Assembly (NCBI RefSeq): GCF_014334055.1
Contig: NZ_CP060490.1
Coordinates: forward strand, 2,108,001 to 2,172,000
DNA from: Oscillibacter hominis
GTDB taxonomy: Bacteria > Bacillota > Clostridia > Oscillospirales > Oscillospiraceae
Direction: 5' to 3'
Length of the DNA: 64,000 nt
Position 1 is the first letter of the stretch. Every line of letters begins with the position of its first letter. A program made the translations under genes and the position numbers. The notes beneath the pieces are model-generated. The model was not told where the DNA came from. It did not search any database and saw only the letters and a list, made by a program, of their open reading frames with translations. Below are positions 35,799 to 44,671 of the stretch, in pieces.

Positions 35799-36776
35799 AT
35801 GAGACGAATTTTACTTGAGTGGCCCGACCTGGGCCTCTCCGCCAAAGCCACGCTGGCCGACGACAAAAACCCCGAACTGTGCGACGACCTCTGGAACGCC
35901 CTGCCCATCCACTCCATCATGAACAACGCGGTGATCACAGACGGCTCCATGTACTGCTGGGCGCCGCTGCTCAGCCACGCCCCCGTCCATGTGAAAGAGC
36001 GGATTGACAAGGCGCCCGTCGGCCGGCTGCGCTACTCACAAAATACCGGCAACAAGGTGATCGTCCAATACGCCGAGTGCAATGAGGACATCATGGGTGC
36101 CGTCCTTGGGCAGGTTGACGAGGAGGACATCGAAACCGTCCGTACCATTGGCAGCAAGGCCCTGGAGTCCATCTTTATGACGAAAAACGAGCTCCACATC
36201 CGCATCTCCAGACTGGGTGAGGACTCGGCCAAAGAGGATGCCCGGCCCACCCTGGAGGCCCCGGACGCCTGTAAGGCCGAGGTCAAAGCCCTGGTGGAAA
36301 AAATCCTGGACCGGGCTATGGAGTGCAGCAGGGCGGAGCCTGAGGAGCACAAGCTGGTCCGCACCGGTAAAAATGCCGGTATGGGCTCCTGCGGACAGTA
36401 TTTCAGCACCTGGGAATTTGTCTACTCGCTGTCCCGCGACCTGTCCATGTATACACTCTACCCCATCTCCCGCCTCTGCCGCAAAGAGGAGTTTGACGTC
36501 CGCACCCTGGAATCAATCTACATGGAGATTGACCCGACCTACACCAACCTGCTGGGCTCCTACGGCATGCGCACCCTTCGGGAGTATGCAAGGGAGTTTC
36601 GCGCTCTGATCGCCGCGCAGACACTGACCAAGGAGGAGTTCACCTATATCCTTGACGCCTTTGTCCTCTATACGAATATGATCGCCCAATGGGCTTATTT
36701 CTACTATCCCTGGGGAATCGGCTGCGCATGCTACCGCTTTGAGGACGAGTACAGGCACTACGTCGCAAAGGATTGA
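35799..36776 (+). CDS. Cucumopine-synthase-related protein (DUF3830 cyclophilin-like domain plus helical C-domain)
   Basis: The 325-residue protein has an N-terminal beta-rich part (about 1-125, IHSIMNNAVITDGSMYCWAPL) that resembles the cyclophilin-like DUF3830 fold, and an alpha-helical C-terminal part (about 150-320) as in cucumopine synthases. Cucumopine synthase joins histidine and 2-oxoglutarate in Agrobacterium; bacterial relatives have no proven role. Placement between an amidohydrolase and a TRAP transporter suggests it handles the same imported compound. The family call is from memory of domain patterns and should be checked. Confidence 0.5.
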   Translation: MRRILLEWPDLGLSAKATLADDKNPELCDDLWNALPIHSIMNNAVITDGSMYCWAPLLSHAPVHVKERIDKAPVGRLRYSQNTGNKVIVQYAECNEDIMGAVLGQVDEEDIETVRTIGSKALESIFMTKNELHIRISRLGEDSAKEDARPTLEAPDACKAEVKALVEKILDRAMECSRAEPEEHKLVRTGKNAGMGSCGQYFSTWEFVYSLSRDLSMYTLYPISRLCRKEEFDVRTLESIYMEIDPTYTNLLGSYGMRTLREYAREFRALIAAQTLTKEEFTYILDAFVLYTNMIAQWAYFYYPWGIGCACYRFEDEYRHYVAKD

Positions 36777-36835
36777 CCCTCACAGCCCAATTCAAAGAGA
36801 AACCCAAAACAAAGATTGAGAAGGGATGGACAACT

Positions 36836-37882
36836 ATGATTTGTTTCAAAAGATTTGCCGCGCTTGCGCTTGCTTTTGCACTGTCCATTGGCCTCGCCGC
36901 CTGCGGCGGAGCATCGAATCCCAATGAGCCCCAATCTTCAGCCAGCGGTTCCGGGAAGGAAGCGTCCTACACCCTGAAATTTGCCCATGAGATGGCGGAG
37001 GGTACGCCCGAGGCAATTGCCGCCGACCTGTTTGCGGAGAATGTCCACGAAAAAACGAACGGCGCGGTCACCATCGAAGTCTTTCCACACGGCCAGCTTG
37101 GCGATCCCGCCACGATGATCGAGAGCGCATCCCTGGGCAACATCGACCTTATCAGCTGTGCCAGCGGAAACTTTGCCCGCTTTGACACCATCTTCAACAT
37201 CGACACAGTCCCCTACCTCTATGCGGACGGCGAGGCCTTCCGCACCATTCTGAAGGAGTCCGGAGCGCAAGACACCCAGATGGACGTACTCAGCAGCAAC
37301 GGCTTTACCATGCTCAACGAAGCGCGCAACTGCTTCCGCGGCCCCTACCGGGTGCTGGTCTCCACCAGGCCCATCAACACCATCGACGATCTGAAGGGCC
37401 TCCGCCTGCGGGCCTTTGAAAACACCAACTACATGACGGCCTACGAAAAGCTTGGCGCGAACCCCATCATCCTGCCCTGGTCAGACGTGTTCATGTCCCT
37501 CCAGCAGGGCACGGTGGAGGCCGCCGCCTGCGCAATCGGCTCCTTGAAAAACGAGGGCTTTACCCAGGTGGCCCCTTATGTGGCCAATGTCAACGAGTAC
37601 CTCTCATCCATCCTCATTGTGGGGACCGAGTCCGCGCTGGAAAAGCTGCCTCCTGAATACATTGAAATCCTGAAAGAGTGCGCCGATCAGTTCGGGGAGG
37701 ACGTTGACACGGCCATGAATGAAAGCCTTGACGAGCAGATCGCCGCCATGGAGGCGGAAGGTGCCACGTTTGTCGAGGTGGATACCGCCCCCGCCCGGGA
37801 GGTCCTGAAGGACTTCTACTATTCCCTGGAGGAGAGCGGGGTCCTGCCAAAGGGCACAGTCGACATTTCACTCGCCCAGTAA
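36836..37882 (+). CDS. dctP: TRAP transporter substrate-binding lipoprotein DctP
   Basis: The 348-residue protein has a lipoprotein signal with lipobox GLAAC, then a DctP fold: LKFAHEMAEGTPEAIAADLFAENVHEKTNGAVTIEVFPHGQLGD, the conserved Arg in GLRLRAFEN (the residue that binds carboxylate), and LPWSDVFMSLQQGTVEAA. It captures an organic acid outside the cell for the DctQM permease encoded next. Start at 36836 after AAGGGA. Confidence 0.93.
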   Translation: MICFKRFAALALAFALSIGLAACGGASNPNEPQSSASGSGKEASYTLKFAHEMAEGTPEAIAADLFAENVHEKTNGAVTIEVFPHGQLGDPATMIESASLGNIDLISCASGNFARFDTIFNIDTVPYLYADGEAFRTILKESGAQDTQMDVLSSNGFTMLNEARNCFRGPYRVLVSTRPINTIDDLKGLRLRAFENTNYMTAYEKLGANPIILPWSDVFMSLQQGTVEAAACAIGSLKNEGFTQVAPYVANVNEYLSSILIVGTESALEKLPPEYIEILKECADQFGEDVDTAMNESLDEQIAAMEAEGATFVEVDTAPAREVLKDFYYSLEESGVLPKGTVDISLAQ

Positions 37883-37897
37883 GACGCATCCGCTGAA

Positions 37898-37925
37898 CGC
37901 CGGCCAGAGGGGACTCTGGCCGGCG
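37898..37925 (+). other. Intercistronic stem-loop after dctP
   Basis: CGCCGGCCAGA / TCTGGCCGGCG, 11 bp, loop GGGGAC, no T run. Such hairpins often protect binding-protein mRNA so that it is more abundant than the permease message. Confidence 0.75.
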
Positions 37926-37942
37926 CAAGAAAGGACGGTTAC

Positions 37943-38419
37943 ATGAAACGCTTCCTCAACAAAACAGCCGATGCCATGATGGCGATCGCCTGCATCTCCC
38001 TTGCGGCCTGCGTACTCACCAATGCCTATGAGATTTTCATGCGTTTTTTCTTTGCCAAAAGCCTCTACTGGATTCAGGATTTTACACTTCTAACCATGCT
38101 GTGGTTCATCTTTCCCGGGATGGTTAAAATCGCCAACAAAGGAAACGACATTTCGGTGGACCTCTTTCTCAGCAAGCTCCCCGGCAAGGCCCAGCGCGTG
38201 GTCAAGATGGCCGTGGACATTCTGGTCACGCTGTTCAGCCTGTGCCTGTTCTACTTCAGCGCGGACATGTTCCGCCTGCGCATCGGGCAGGTCAAGACCA
38301 CCAGCAGCATCCCGCTGAACTTATACACTGTGGCCATTATGGTCAGCATGCTCCTGATGAGCCTTGTATATATCGAAAAACTGACAGAGCAGCTAAAAAA
38401 GGAAGGGGGCGCGCGGTAA
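37943..38419 (+). CDS. dctQ: TRAP transporter small permease DctQ
   Basis: The 158-residue protein has four membrane segments and the DctQ pattern (YEIFMRFFFAKSLYWIQDFTLLTMLWFIFPG). It is the small membrane subunit linking DctP and DctM. Its stop is directly followed by the dctM ATG. Confidence 0.9.
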   Translation: MKRFLNKTADAMMAIACISLAACVLTNAYEIFMRFFFAKSLYWIQDFTLLTMLWFIFPGMVKIANKGNDISVDLFLSKLPGKAQRVVKMAVDILVTLFSLCLFYFSADMFRLRIGQVKTTSSIPLNLYTVAIMVSMLLMSLVYIEKLTEQLKKEGGAR

Positions 38420-39700
38420 ATGGCAGCGTTTGTATTAATCGCGGTGTTCTTTGTGGTCCTGATCGCGGGCATGCCCATCAGCATGGGCATGGGGGTTTCC
38501 ACCCTGGCCTCCCTCTTTGCGGGGCACTACAGCCTGTCTACCCTGATCCTGCAGATTGAAAAAGGGGCCGGTAGCTACTCCCTTGTGGCCATCCCCTACT
38601 TTGTCCTTGCGGCCAGCCTGATGAACAAGGGCGGCATCACCAATAAGATCTTCGACTTTGCAGAGTCCCTCTGCAGCTGGATGCACGGCGGGCTTGCCCA
38701 GGTCAACGTCATCTCCAGCGTGATTTTTGCCGGAATCTCCGGCACGGCAAACGCCGATGCGGCGGGCCTGGGGCTGGTTGAGATTGAGGCGATGGACCGA
38801 AAGGGATACGACCGGGGCTGGTCCGTGGCGATCACGCTGGCCTCCTCCATCCTGGGGCCCATCATCCCGCCCAGCGTCTGTTTCATCGTCTATGGATGCC
38901 TTGCGGGCGTATCTGTGACAGAGCTCTTCGTGGCCGGGGTGGTTCCCGGGGTCCTCATTGCCGCCGCCTTGATGGCCGCCAATTATGTCATCGCAAAAAG
39001 CGGCAAAAAAGCGTGTCCCCCGCCGCAAAAATTTGACCTCCGTGAGGTTGGGCGAACCTTCAAGCACGGGTTTTTTGCCCTGATGGCTCCGGTCATCCTG
39101 CTGGCCTGCCTGTTCTCCGGAGCCGTCACCGCAACCGAGACCGGCATTATCGCATCGGTGTACTCCTTCGTCGTGGGCCTCCTTTATCGGGAGCTGAGTG
39201 TTCAGAATCTCAAGGAGACCTTTGTGGAGACCATTGAAAACTCCGCGGTCATCATGTTCATGATCGGCATGGGCAACGGCATCGGCTATGTGCTGACGCT
39301 GGAGCGCGTGCCGCAGAACCTGACGTCGCTGCTCTTAGGCGTGACGGAGAACAAATATGTCATGCTCCTTCTCATTCTGATCGTTCTTTTGATCATGGGC
39401 TGCTTCATCGATGCCACCACCATCCGGATTATCACAGTACCCCTGCTGCTGCCCGTCATCGACGCGCTCGGCATCAGCCGCCTCCACTTTGGCGTCATCC
39501 ACACGGTCGTCACCCTGCTTGGCATGTCCACGCCGCCGGTGGGCACAGGGCTGCTGGTCATGGCGACGATCTCCAAGATGAAATTCGACGATGTGGTGAA
39601 GGCGTTTGTGCCCTTCTGGATCCCCTTGGCGGCGGCATTGCTGCTGATTACCTACCTCCCACAAATCACACTGTTCCTGCCGCATCTCATCTTCGGGTAG
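38420..39700 (+). CDS. dctM: TRAP transporter large permease DctM
   Basis: The 426-residue protein has about 12 membrane segments and DctM signatures (GISGTANADAAGLG, GPIIPPSVCFIVYG, CFIDATTIRIITVPLLLPV). It uses the sodium gradient for uptake. It is a complete subunit adjoining dctQ with no gap. Confidence 0.93.
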   Translation: MAAFVLIAVFFVVLIAGMPISMGMGVSTLASLFAGHYSLSTLILQIEKGAGSYSLVAIPYFVLAASLMNKGGITNKIFDFAESLCSWMHGGLAQVNVISSVIFAGISGTANADAAGLGLVEIEAMDRKGYDRGWSVAITLASSILGPIIPPSVCFIVYGCLAGVSVTELFVAGVVPGVLIAAALMAANYVIAKSGKKACPPPQKFDLREVGRTFKHGFFALMAPVILLACLFSGAVTATETGIIASVYSFVVGLLYRELSVQNLKETFVETIENSAVIMFMIGMGNGIGYVLTLERVPQNLTSLLLGVTENKYVMLLLILIVLLIMGCFIDATTIRIITVPLLLPVIDALGISRLHFGVIHTVVTLLGMSTPPVGTGLLVMATISKMKFDDVVKAFVPFWIPLAAALLLITYLPQITLFLPHLIFG

Positions 39701-39757
39701 GGCGGGCGCCAGAAAAGATCGTATGTGCCGCTGCCCTTCATAAAAGAGGAAGTCATA

Positions 39758-40750
39758 TTGAAAAAGATTTTATTGCTGACAACCGGGGGGACCATTGCCT
39801 GCACAGGCGGCGGGGCCGGGTACGCCCCCACCCTGGACGGCAGCGCGCTCCTAAGCTATGTGCCGGAGGTCCGCGGCCTGGCGGACATAGAACTAACCGG
39901 CATCCTGAACATTGACAGCTCCAATATGCAGCCGGAGGATTGGGAGCTCATCGCGAAAACCATCCGGGACGCGGAAGACCGCTATGACGGCATTGTCATC
40001 GTACACGGGACCGACACCATGGCCTATACCTCTTCGGCTGTCAGCTTTATGACGCTTGGGCTCAGGAAATGCGTGGTCTTCACTGGCGCCCAGATCCCAA
40101 TTTCCAAGGAGGGCAGCGACGGCAGGGAAAACCTCTTGGACGCGGTCTGCACGGCGTGCAGCAGCGGCCTGACCGGCGTTTATGTTGTATTCGGCGGGAA
40201 GATCATGCCCGGCTGCTGTGTGAGCAAATGCGACACGGAGGCCAGGGCGGCTTTTCAGTGCGTCAACCGCAGGGAAGTCGGCTGTGTCCATCAGGGGAAG
40301 CTGCGTATCTTTGAATACCCCTCTGCGCCGGCCGGAAGGCCGGAGTGGCACATCCGCGTGGACAACCGGGTCCTCCTTTGGAAAGTCACGCCGGGCCTTT
40401 CGCCTGACCTCCTGGATGCGTGCATCGAGGCCAGGTATAAAATCATCATACTGGAGGCCTTCGGCGTGGGCGGGCTGCCCATGCTGCGAAACAGCTTTCT
40501 GCCAAAGATCATCGAGTGGCGGGAGCGGGGCATTCTGACGGTTGTGACGAGCCAGTGCCATCGCGGGCGCTGCGACATGACCATCTATGAGACCGGCCGA
40601 TTGGCGCTGAACCAGGGCGCGGTATGCGCCGGGAACATGACGCGGGAGGCGCTTTTGACAAAACTGATGTGGATTCTCTCCATCACAGAGGATACGGATG
40701 AGATCATCGCGCTGCTGCGGCAGAACTGCTGCGGGGAATTTGGCCTTTGA
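39758..40750 (+). CDS. L-asparaginase family amidohydrolase
   Basis: The 330-residue protein has both asparaginase signatures: TTGGTIA near the N-terminus (nucleophile Thr) and VHGTDTMAYT (Thr-Asp pair), and a later Lys in PISKEGSDGRENLLDA. It releases ammonia from asparagine or another side-chain amide. The start is TTG at 39758 after GAGGA, because the family N-terminus begins KKILLLTTGGT. Its place after the TRAP genes suggests it deamidates the imported compound. Confidence 0.87.
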   Translation: MKKILLLTTGGTIACTGGGAGYAPTLDGSALLSYVPEVRGLADIELTGILNIDSSNMQPEDWELIAKTIRDAEDRYDGIVIVHGTDTMAYTSSAVSFMTLGLRKCVVFTGAQIPISKEGSDGRENLLDAVCTACSSGLTGVYVVFGGKIMPGCCVSKCDTEARAAFQCVNRREVGCVHQGKLRIFEYPSAPAGRPEWHIRVDNRVLLWKVTPGLSPDLLDACIEARYKIIILEAFGVGGLPMLRNSFLPKIIEWRERGILTVVTSQCHRGRCDMTIYETGRLALNQGAVCAGNMTREALLTKLMWILSITEDTDEIIALLRQNCCGEFGL

Positions 40751-40815
40751 CTCCTTCCGGTGTGCATACTATAATCAAATTGTCACCTTTGGCACATGAT
40801 GGAAAGGGCATCACT

Positions 40816-41769
40816 ATGAACCTTTTGTCTCTTGAATACTTTTTGGTTGCCGCCGAGGAAATGAGCTTCACAAAAGCGGCAGTTAGGCTGTATATCACCC
40901 AGCAGTCCCTGAGCGGACACATCAAAAAGCTGGAGGAGTACTTTGGCTGTTCCCTCTTCGACCGGGGCAACCCCCTGACCCTGACCAAGGAGGGCCTTGG
41001 TCTTCAGCAGGCGGCCCGGAAAATCCTTGCCGCGGTGGCCGATACGGAAAAAGAGATTCAGGACATCAAGGACTTGCGAAACGGGGAGCTCTCCATTGGG
41101 ATCACACGGACCCGCGGGAACCTGTACCTTCCCCCCATCCTGACAAAATTCCATCAGGAGTTCCCGAATATCCAGCTCACCATCTTCGAGGGGAACTCCC
41201 AGGAGACGGAGACTGCGTTGGACCGCGCCAAGATCGACCTTCTCATCGGCTATCCACCCTTGAGCAAAAACAGCATGCAGAGCATCCCCTTTTGGAAAGA
41301 GGAGACGGTTTTGGTGATTCCCTATCAGATCCTGGTCCGCTATTTCCCGGCGGAGTACAGGGACATCCTGTCCGGGAGCAGAAAAATGAACCTCAGGGAT
41401 GTCCGGCACTGCCCTGTTCTTGCAATGGATGTGGAGACGCGGCTGGGCCGCAGGTTCTACGAGGCCTGCGGCGAACAGGGATTTTTGCCCAAGGTAGTCC
41501 TGAAGGCAAAGAGCCTCAGCGTATTGGTGCCGCTGTGCCTAAACGGGCTGGGCATCATGGTCTGCCCGGAGGTGTTTTTGCTGCCATACCGCAACCAGAT
41601 CGGTTCAAGGGAGGACGGCCGTGTGTTCCTCTCCCCCATCAGCGATGTGTTCCCACCCAAGGACATGTGTGTGAACTACCTGAAGAGCAAGTATCTCTCC
41701 GCCACAGCCCGCGGATTTGTCCGTATCATTGAGCAGGAAAAAGCCCAGCTGGCGTGGAACCTCTATTGA
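40816..41769 (+). CDS. LysR family transcriptional regulator
   Basis: The 317-residue protein has the LysR N-terminal winged helix (LEYFLVAAEEMSFTKAAVRLYITQQSLSGHIKKLEEYFG) and a C-terminal ligand domain. It follows the asparaginase gene by 65 bases in the same direction and probably controls the amidohydrolase-TRAP cluster. Start at 40816 after GAAAGG. Confidence 0.9.
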   Translation: MNLLSLEYFLVAAEEMSFTKAAVRLYITQQSLSGHIKKLEEYFGCSLFDRGNPLTLTKEGLGLQQAARKILAAVADTEKEIQDIKDLRNGELSIGITRTRGNLYLPPILTKFHQEFPNIQLTIFEGNSQETETALDRAKIDLLIGYPPLSKNSMQSIPFWKEETVLVIPYQILVRYFPAEYRDILSGSRKMNLRDVRHCPVLAMDVETRLGRRFYEACGEQGFLPKVVLKAKSLSVLVPLCLNGLGIMVCPEVFLLPYRNQIGSREDGRVFLSPISDVFPPKDMCVNYLKSKYLSATARGFVRIIEQEKAQLAWNLY

Positions 41770-41815
41770 GTGCCGAGGCATACCAGTGTTCCAGGTAAAT
41801 CGAATGGATATTGGC

Positions 41816-41855
41816 AAAGGGCCACTGAAAGCGATGCTCTCAGTGGCCCTTTTAT
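41816..41855. terminator. Bidirectional terminator
   Basis: AAAGGGCCACTGA / TCAGTGGCCCTTT with an 11-base loop, T run on the plus side and A run on the other; it separates lysR from converging small genes. Confidence 0.85.
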
Positions 41856-41874
41856 TGCCGCGCGGCCGCTTTGG

Positions 41875-42093
41875 TCAGAGGCACTCAATGCAGGTCGCAT
41901 TGATCTGCGGGGGAATGCTTCTGGTCATCGTACCGTCGTAGTGGATGCAGACCCGCTGTCCCACGCGGAAGCAGCAGGCGCGGTCATAGTGGACGATCAC
42001 TTCCTGCTGGGAACAGTGATCGCATACGCACAGGCAGCAGCGGTGGACTCTGCACACCGTTGCGCACATCGTAGTTTCTGCGGACATTTCCAT
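41875..42093 (-). CDS. Small Cys-rich protein, paralogue of the next gene
   Basis: The 72-residue protein has nine Cys in its first 40 residues (CRVHRCCLCVCDHC) and a C-terminal block VCIHYDGTMTRSIPPQINATCI. The start at 42093 follows AAAGGAG. The C-terminal block is repeated in the neighbouring gene, so both are real. The spaced Cys pairs could bind metal. I know no named family. Confidence 0.6.
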   Translation of the reverse strand: MEMSAETTMCATVCRVHRCCLCVCDHCSQQEVIVHYDRACCFRVGQRVCIHYDGTMTRSIPPQINATCIECL

Positions 42094-42153
42094 ATCGTAC
42101 TTCTCCTTTCCAAGAAAGAACAGGATCATCTGTTGAATCGGCGTCCCTTGGGC

Positions 42154-42378
42154 TCAGCAGCACCGGGGCCCGCCCCATGGAAGCGCAGAGATGCTCTGCG
42201 CAAAGATCTGGGGCGGAATGCTGGTGGTCATGACGCCGTTGTATCGAATGCGGATCAGGTTCCCCTGCCGAAACCGGCATGCGCTGGGTGTGATGACAGC
42301 AATGCGCTGGCGTGTCTCCAGGTCCAGTACCATCAGCCGTCCAGGCTGTACGCCGGTCACGATGGCCCGCATGGTCAT
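42154..42378 (-). CDS. Small SIPPQI-motif protein
   Basis: The 74-residue protein begins TMRAIVTGVQPGRLMVLDLETRQRIAVIT and has IRIRYNGVMTTSIPPQIFA, matching the paralogue downstream. The alternating pattern suggests a small beta barrel. It ends in GGPRCC. GGAGG is before the ATG at 42378. The two small genes form a minus-strand pair divergent from the sigma-factor operon. Confidence 0.6.
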   Translation of the reverse strand: MTMRAIVTGVQPGRLMVLDLETRQRIAVITPSACRFRQGNLIRIRYNGVMTTSIPPQIFAQSISALPWGGPRCC

Positions 42379-42545
42379 ACTTGCCACCTCCAATCTCCGC
42401 ACCACAGGATATGCCGCAGGGCAGCGATTGGTCCGCACCAGCTTTTGCGGGCCGCGTTTCCTCTTCATCCTTCAGAAAATTCTTTTCCTTTTTCCGCAAC
42501 GATGGTACGCTGAAATACGAATATAAAAATAAAGGCGGTGAGCGG

Positions 42546-43091
42546 GTGGAACAAGAGAAAAAGTGGATCCGGGAGATTCAGCGCCGGGGCTCCCGGGCTG
42601 CGGCGGACCAGCTCATCCGCGCCTACTACGACGAGCTCTACCGGTTTGCCTACCGGCAGACCGGCAGCAAGGAAGACGCCATGGACCTGACCCAAACCAT
42701 TTTCCTGGCCGTGCTGCGCGCCCTGCCCTCCTACCGCCCGGAGCGTTCGTCCTTCCGCACCTATCTTTACCGCATCGCCTCCAACAAGGCGATCGACGCC
42801 CGGCGCCGCCTAAGCCCCCAGATCGTTCCGCTGGAGGGGCTGCCCCTGGAAGAGCTGCCCCTGGAGGAGGACTTTGCCGCCCGGGTGCAGGATCGGGACC
42901 TTCTCTCCCGGATCGAGTCCTATGTCTCCGGACTGGACCCGCAGACCCAGGCCGTCTTCCGCCTGCGCCTGTACGGGGAGCAGACCTTCCCGGAGATCGC
43001 TGCGGCCCTGGAGCAGCCGGAAGCGGCGGTCAAGGCCCGTTACTACCGTCTGATGGGACGGCTGAGAAAGGAGTTTGACCCCTATGGATGA
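42546..43091 (+). CDS. ECF-type RNA polymerase sigma factor
   Basis: The 181-residue protein has sigma region 2 (LIRAYYDELYRFAYRQTGSKEDAMDLTQTIFLAVLRALPSY) and region 4 (LDPQTQAVFRLRLYGEQTFPEIAAALEQPEAAVKARYYRLMGRLRKE). Start is GTG at 42546. No separate anti-sigma with a known zinc motif is seen, but the next gene encodes a membrane protein overlapping it by eight bases, the place where anti-sigma genes usually occur. It may switch on the ABC operon downstream. Confidence 0.85.
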   Translation: MEQEKKWIREIQRRGSRAAADQLIRAYYDELYRFAYRQTGSKEDAMDLTQTIFLAVLRALPSYRPERSSFRTYLYRIASNKAIDARRRLSPQIVPLEGLPLEELPLEEDFAARVQDRDLLSRIESYVSGLDPQTQAVFRLRLYGEQTFPEIAAALEQPEAAVKARYYRLMGRLRKEFDPYG

Positions 43092-43830
43092 GCAAAACAT
43101 CCCCATGCCCACGGAAGAGGAAAAAACCCTGGCCATCGCGCGGCTTCTCAGCGAGGGCCTGAGCGCCCCGCAGGGCCTGCGGCGGAGCCTGAGTGAAGTG
43201 CTTCATACCGTCGGGCTGCGGCCGCTCTTTTGGGGCGTGGGCGACTGCCTGTTCCTCTCGGCCCTGGCGCTGTCCCTTTGCCTCATTCCCATGGCCGCCG
43301 CGGCACAGCAGGGCCGTCTGGCCCCGGTGCTGTTTCTCCTCTCCCCCGCCCTCTACGCCTCCTTGCAGCTTTTCACCGCCTGGAAGGAGGGCCAGAGCGG
43401 CACCCTGGAGTGGAAACGGACCTGCCGTGTCTCCTTCCGGGCCATGACCGCGCTGCGGATGCTGGTGTTTGGCAGTATGTCAGTTGTGATCTGCGTGCCG
43501 GTGGACGGCCTTCTATGGGCCCTGACCCATGGCGCCCCCTCCCTTCTCTGGATGTTCGGCCTCTCCTGCTCCAGCCTGTTTCTCTACGGCGCCCTCTCCC
43601 TCCTCTTCCAGAGGCTGCGCCGTCTCCCGGGCCTGCTGGCCGCGCCGGCGGCCTGGGCCGTTCTTGGGGCGGTGCCCCTTTGCAGCGAGCGGGCCGCGGC
43701 CTGGCTCACCCAGCTTCCCACCGCGGTCTTTTTCCTGTTGGCCGCAGCCGGGCTGGCCCTCTACCTATTGGAGCTGCGCCGCTATTGCCTGCATCAAACG
43801 GAAGGAGGAAGCGCATATGCTTTCAGTTGA
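43084..43830 (+). CDS. Membrane protein, possible anti-sigma partner
   Basis: The 248-residue protein has a cytosolic N-terminus of about 50 residues and about six membrane segments. The N-terminal part (EEEKTLAIARLLSEGLSAPQGLRRSLSEVL) could contact the sigma factor. It overlaps sigma by eight bases and the ATPase gene by 14 bases, so the genes are translationally coupled. No family is recognised; the anti-sigma role is inferred. Confidence 0.7.
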   Translation: MDEQNIPMPTEEEKTLAIARLLSEGLSAPQGLRRSLSEVLHTVGLRPLFWGVGDCLFLSALALSLCLIPMAAAAQQGRLAPVLFLLSPALYASLQLFTAWKEGQSGTLEWKRTCRVSFRAMTALRMLVFGSMSVVICVPVDGLLWALTHGAPSLLWMFGLSCSSLFLYGALSLLFQRLRRLPGLLAAPAAWAVLGAVPLCSERAAAWLTQLPTAVFFLLAAAGLALYLLELRRYCLHQTEGGSAYAFS

Positions 43831-44671
43831 ACATGTGACCAAGCGTTACGGCGATTTTACCGCCCTTGAGGACATCTCCCTGACCTTCTCCCCAGGGGTC
43901 TACGGGTTGCTGGCTCCCAACGGGGCGGGCAAAACCACCCTCATCAAGATGCTCACCACCCTGCTTTTCCCCACCCAGGGCCAGATCCTGTGGGACGGGG
44001 AGGATATCCTGAGCATGGGGGGAGACTACCGGGGCCTTTTGGGCTACCTCCCCCAGGAGTTCGGCTATTATCCCAACTATACGCCCAGGCAGTTTCTGCG
44101 CTATGCCGCCGCGCTGCAGTGTATCCCCCGCCAGGAGGCGGACCGGCGCATCGCCTCCCTCCTGGAGATGGTGGGGCTTTCCGACTCAATGGACACGAAG
44201 CTGAAAAAGTTTTCGGGTGGAATGTTACAGCGGGTGGGCATCGCCGTGGCCATGCTGAACGACCCAAAGCTTCTGATTTTGGACGAGCCCACCGCCGGGC
44301 TGGACCCGCGGGAGCGGGTGCGGTTCCGCAACCTCATCCATGGCTTTTCCAAGGACCGCATTGTCATCCTCTCCACCCACATCGTCTCCGACATTGAGAC
44401 CATCGCCAGCCAGATCGTCCTGCTCCGGAATCACCGCCTTTTCTGCTGCGAAAGCCCCGCCGCCATCTGCGGCCGGTTCCTGGGCAAGGTCTTTGAGGTG
44501 CCGGCAGGCACGGACCTCACCGCCGGGCAGCACCTTCTCAGCGAGGCCCAGGGGGACGGCGGCACGGTGCTTCGGATCCTGAGCGATGCGCCGCCTCAAA
44601 ACGCCGCACCGGTGACACCGGGGCTGGAAGACGCATTCCTTGCCATCTACCGGGAGGAGGGGCAGCTTTGA
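43817..44671 (+). CDS. ABC transporter ATP-binding protein
   Basis: The 284-residue ATPase has Walker A APNGAGKTT (about 33-41), signature FSGGMLQRVGIA, Walker B LLILDEPTAGLD, and H-loop STHIVSD. The type with a C-terminal extension powers peptide/antibiotic or lipid exporters. AAGGAGGAA lies before the ATG. Confidence 0.92.
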   Translation: MLSVEHVTKRYGDFTALEDISLTFSPGVYGLLAPNGAGKTTLIKMLTTLLFPTQGQILWDGEDILSMGGDYRGLLGYLPQEFGYYPNYTPRQFLRYAAALQCIPRQEADRRIASLLEMVGLSDSMDTKLKKFSGGMLQRVGIAVAMLNDPKLLILDEPTAGLDPRERVRFRNLIHGFSKDRIVILSTHIVSDIETIASQIVLLRNHRLFCCESPAAICGRFLGKVFEVPAGTDLTAGQHLLSEAQGDGGTVLRILSDAPPQNAAPVTPGLEDAFLAIYREEGQL

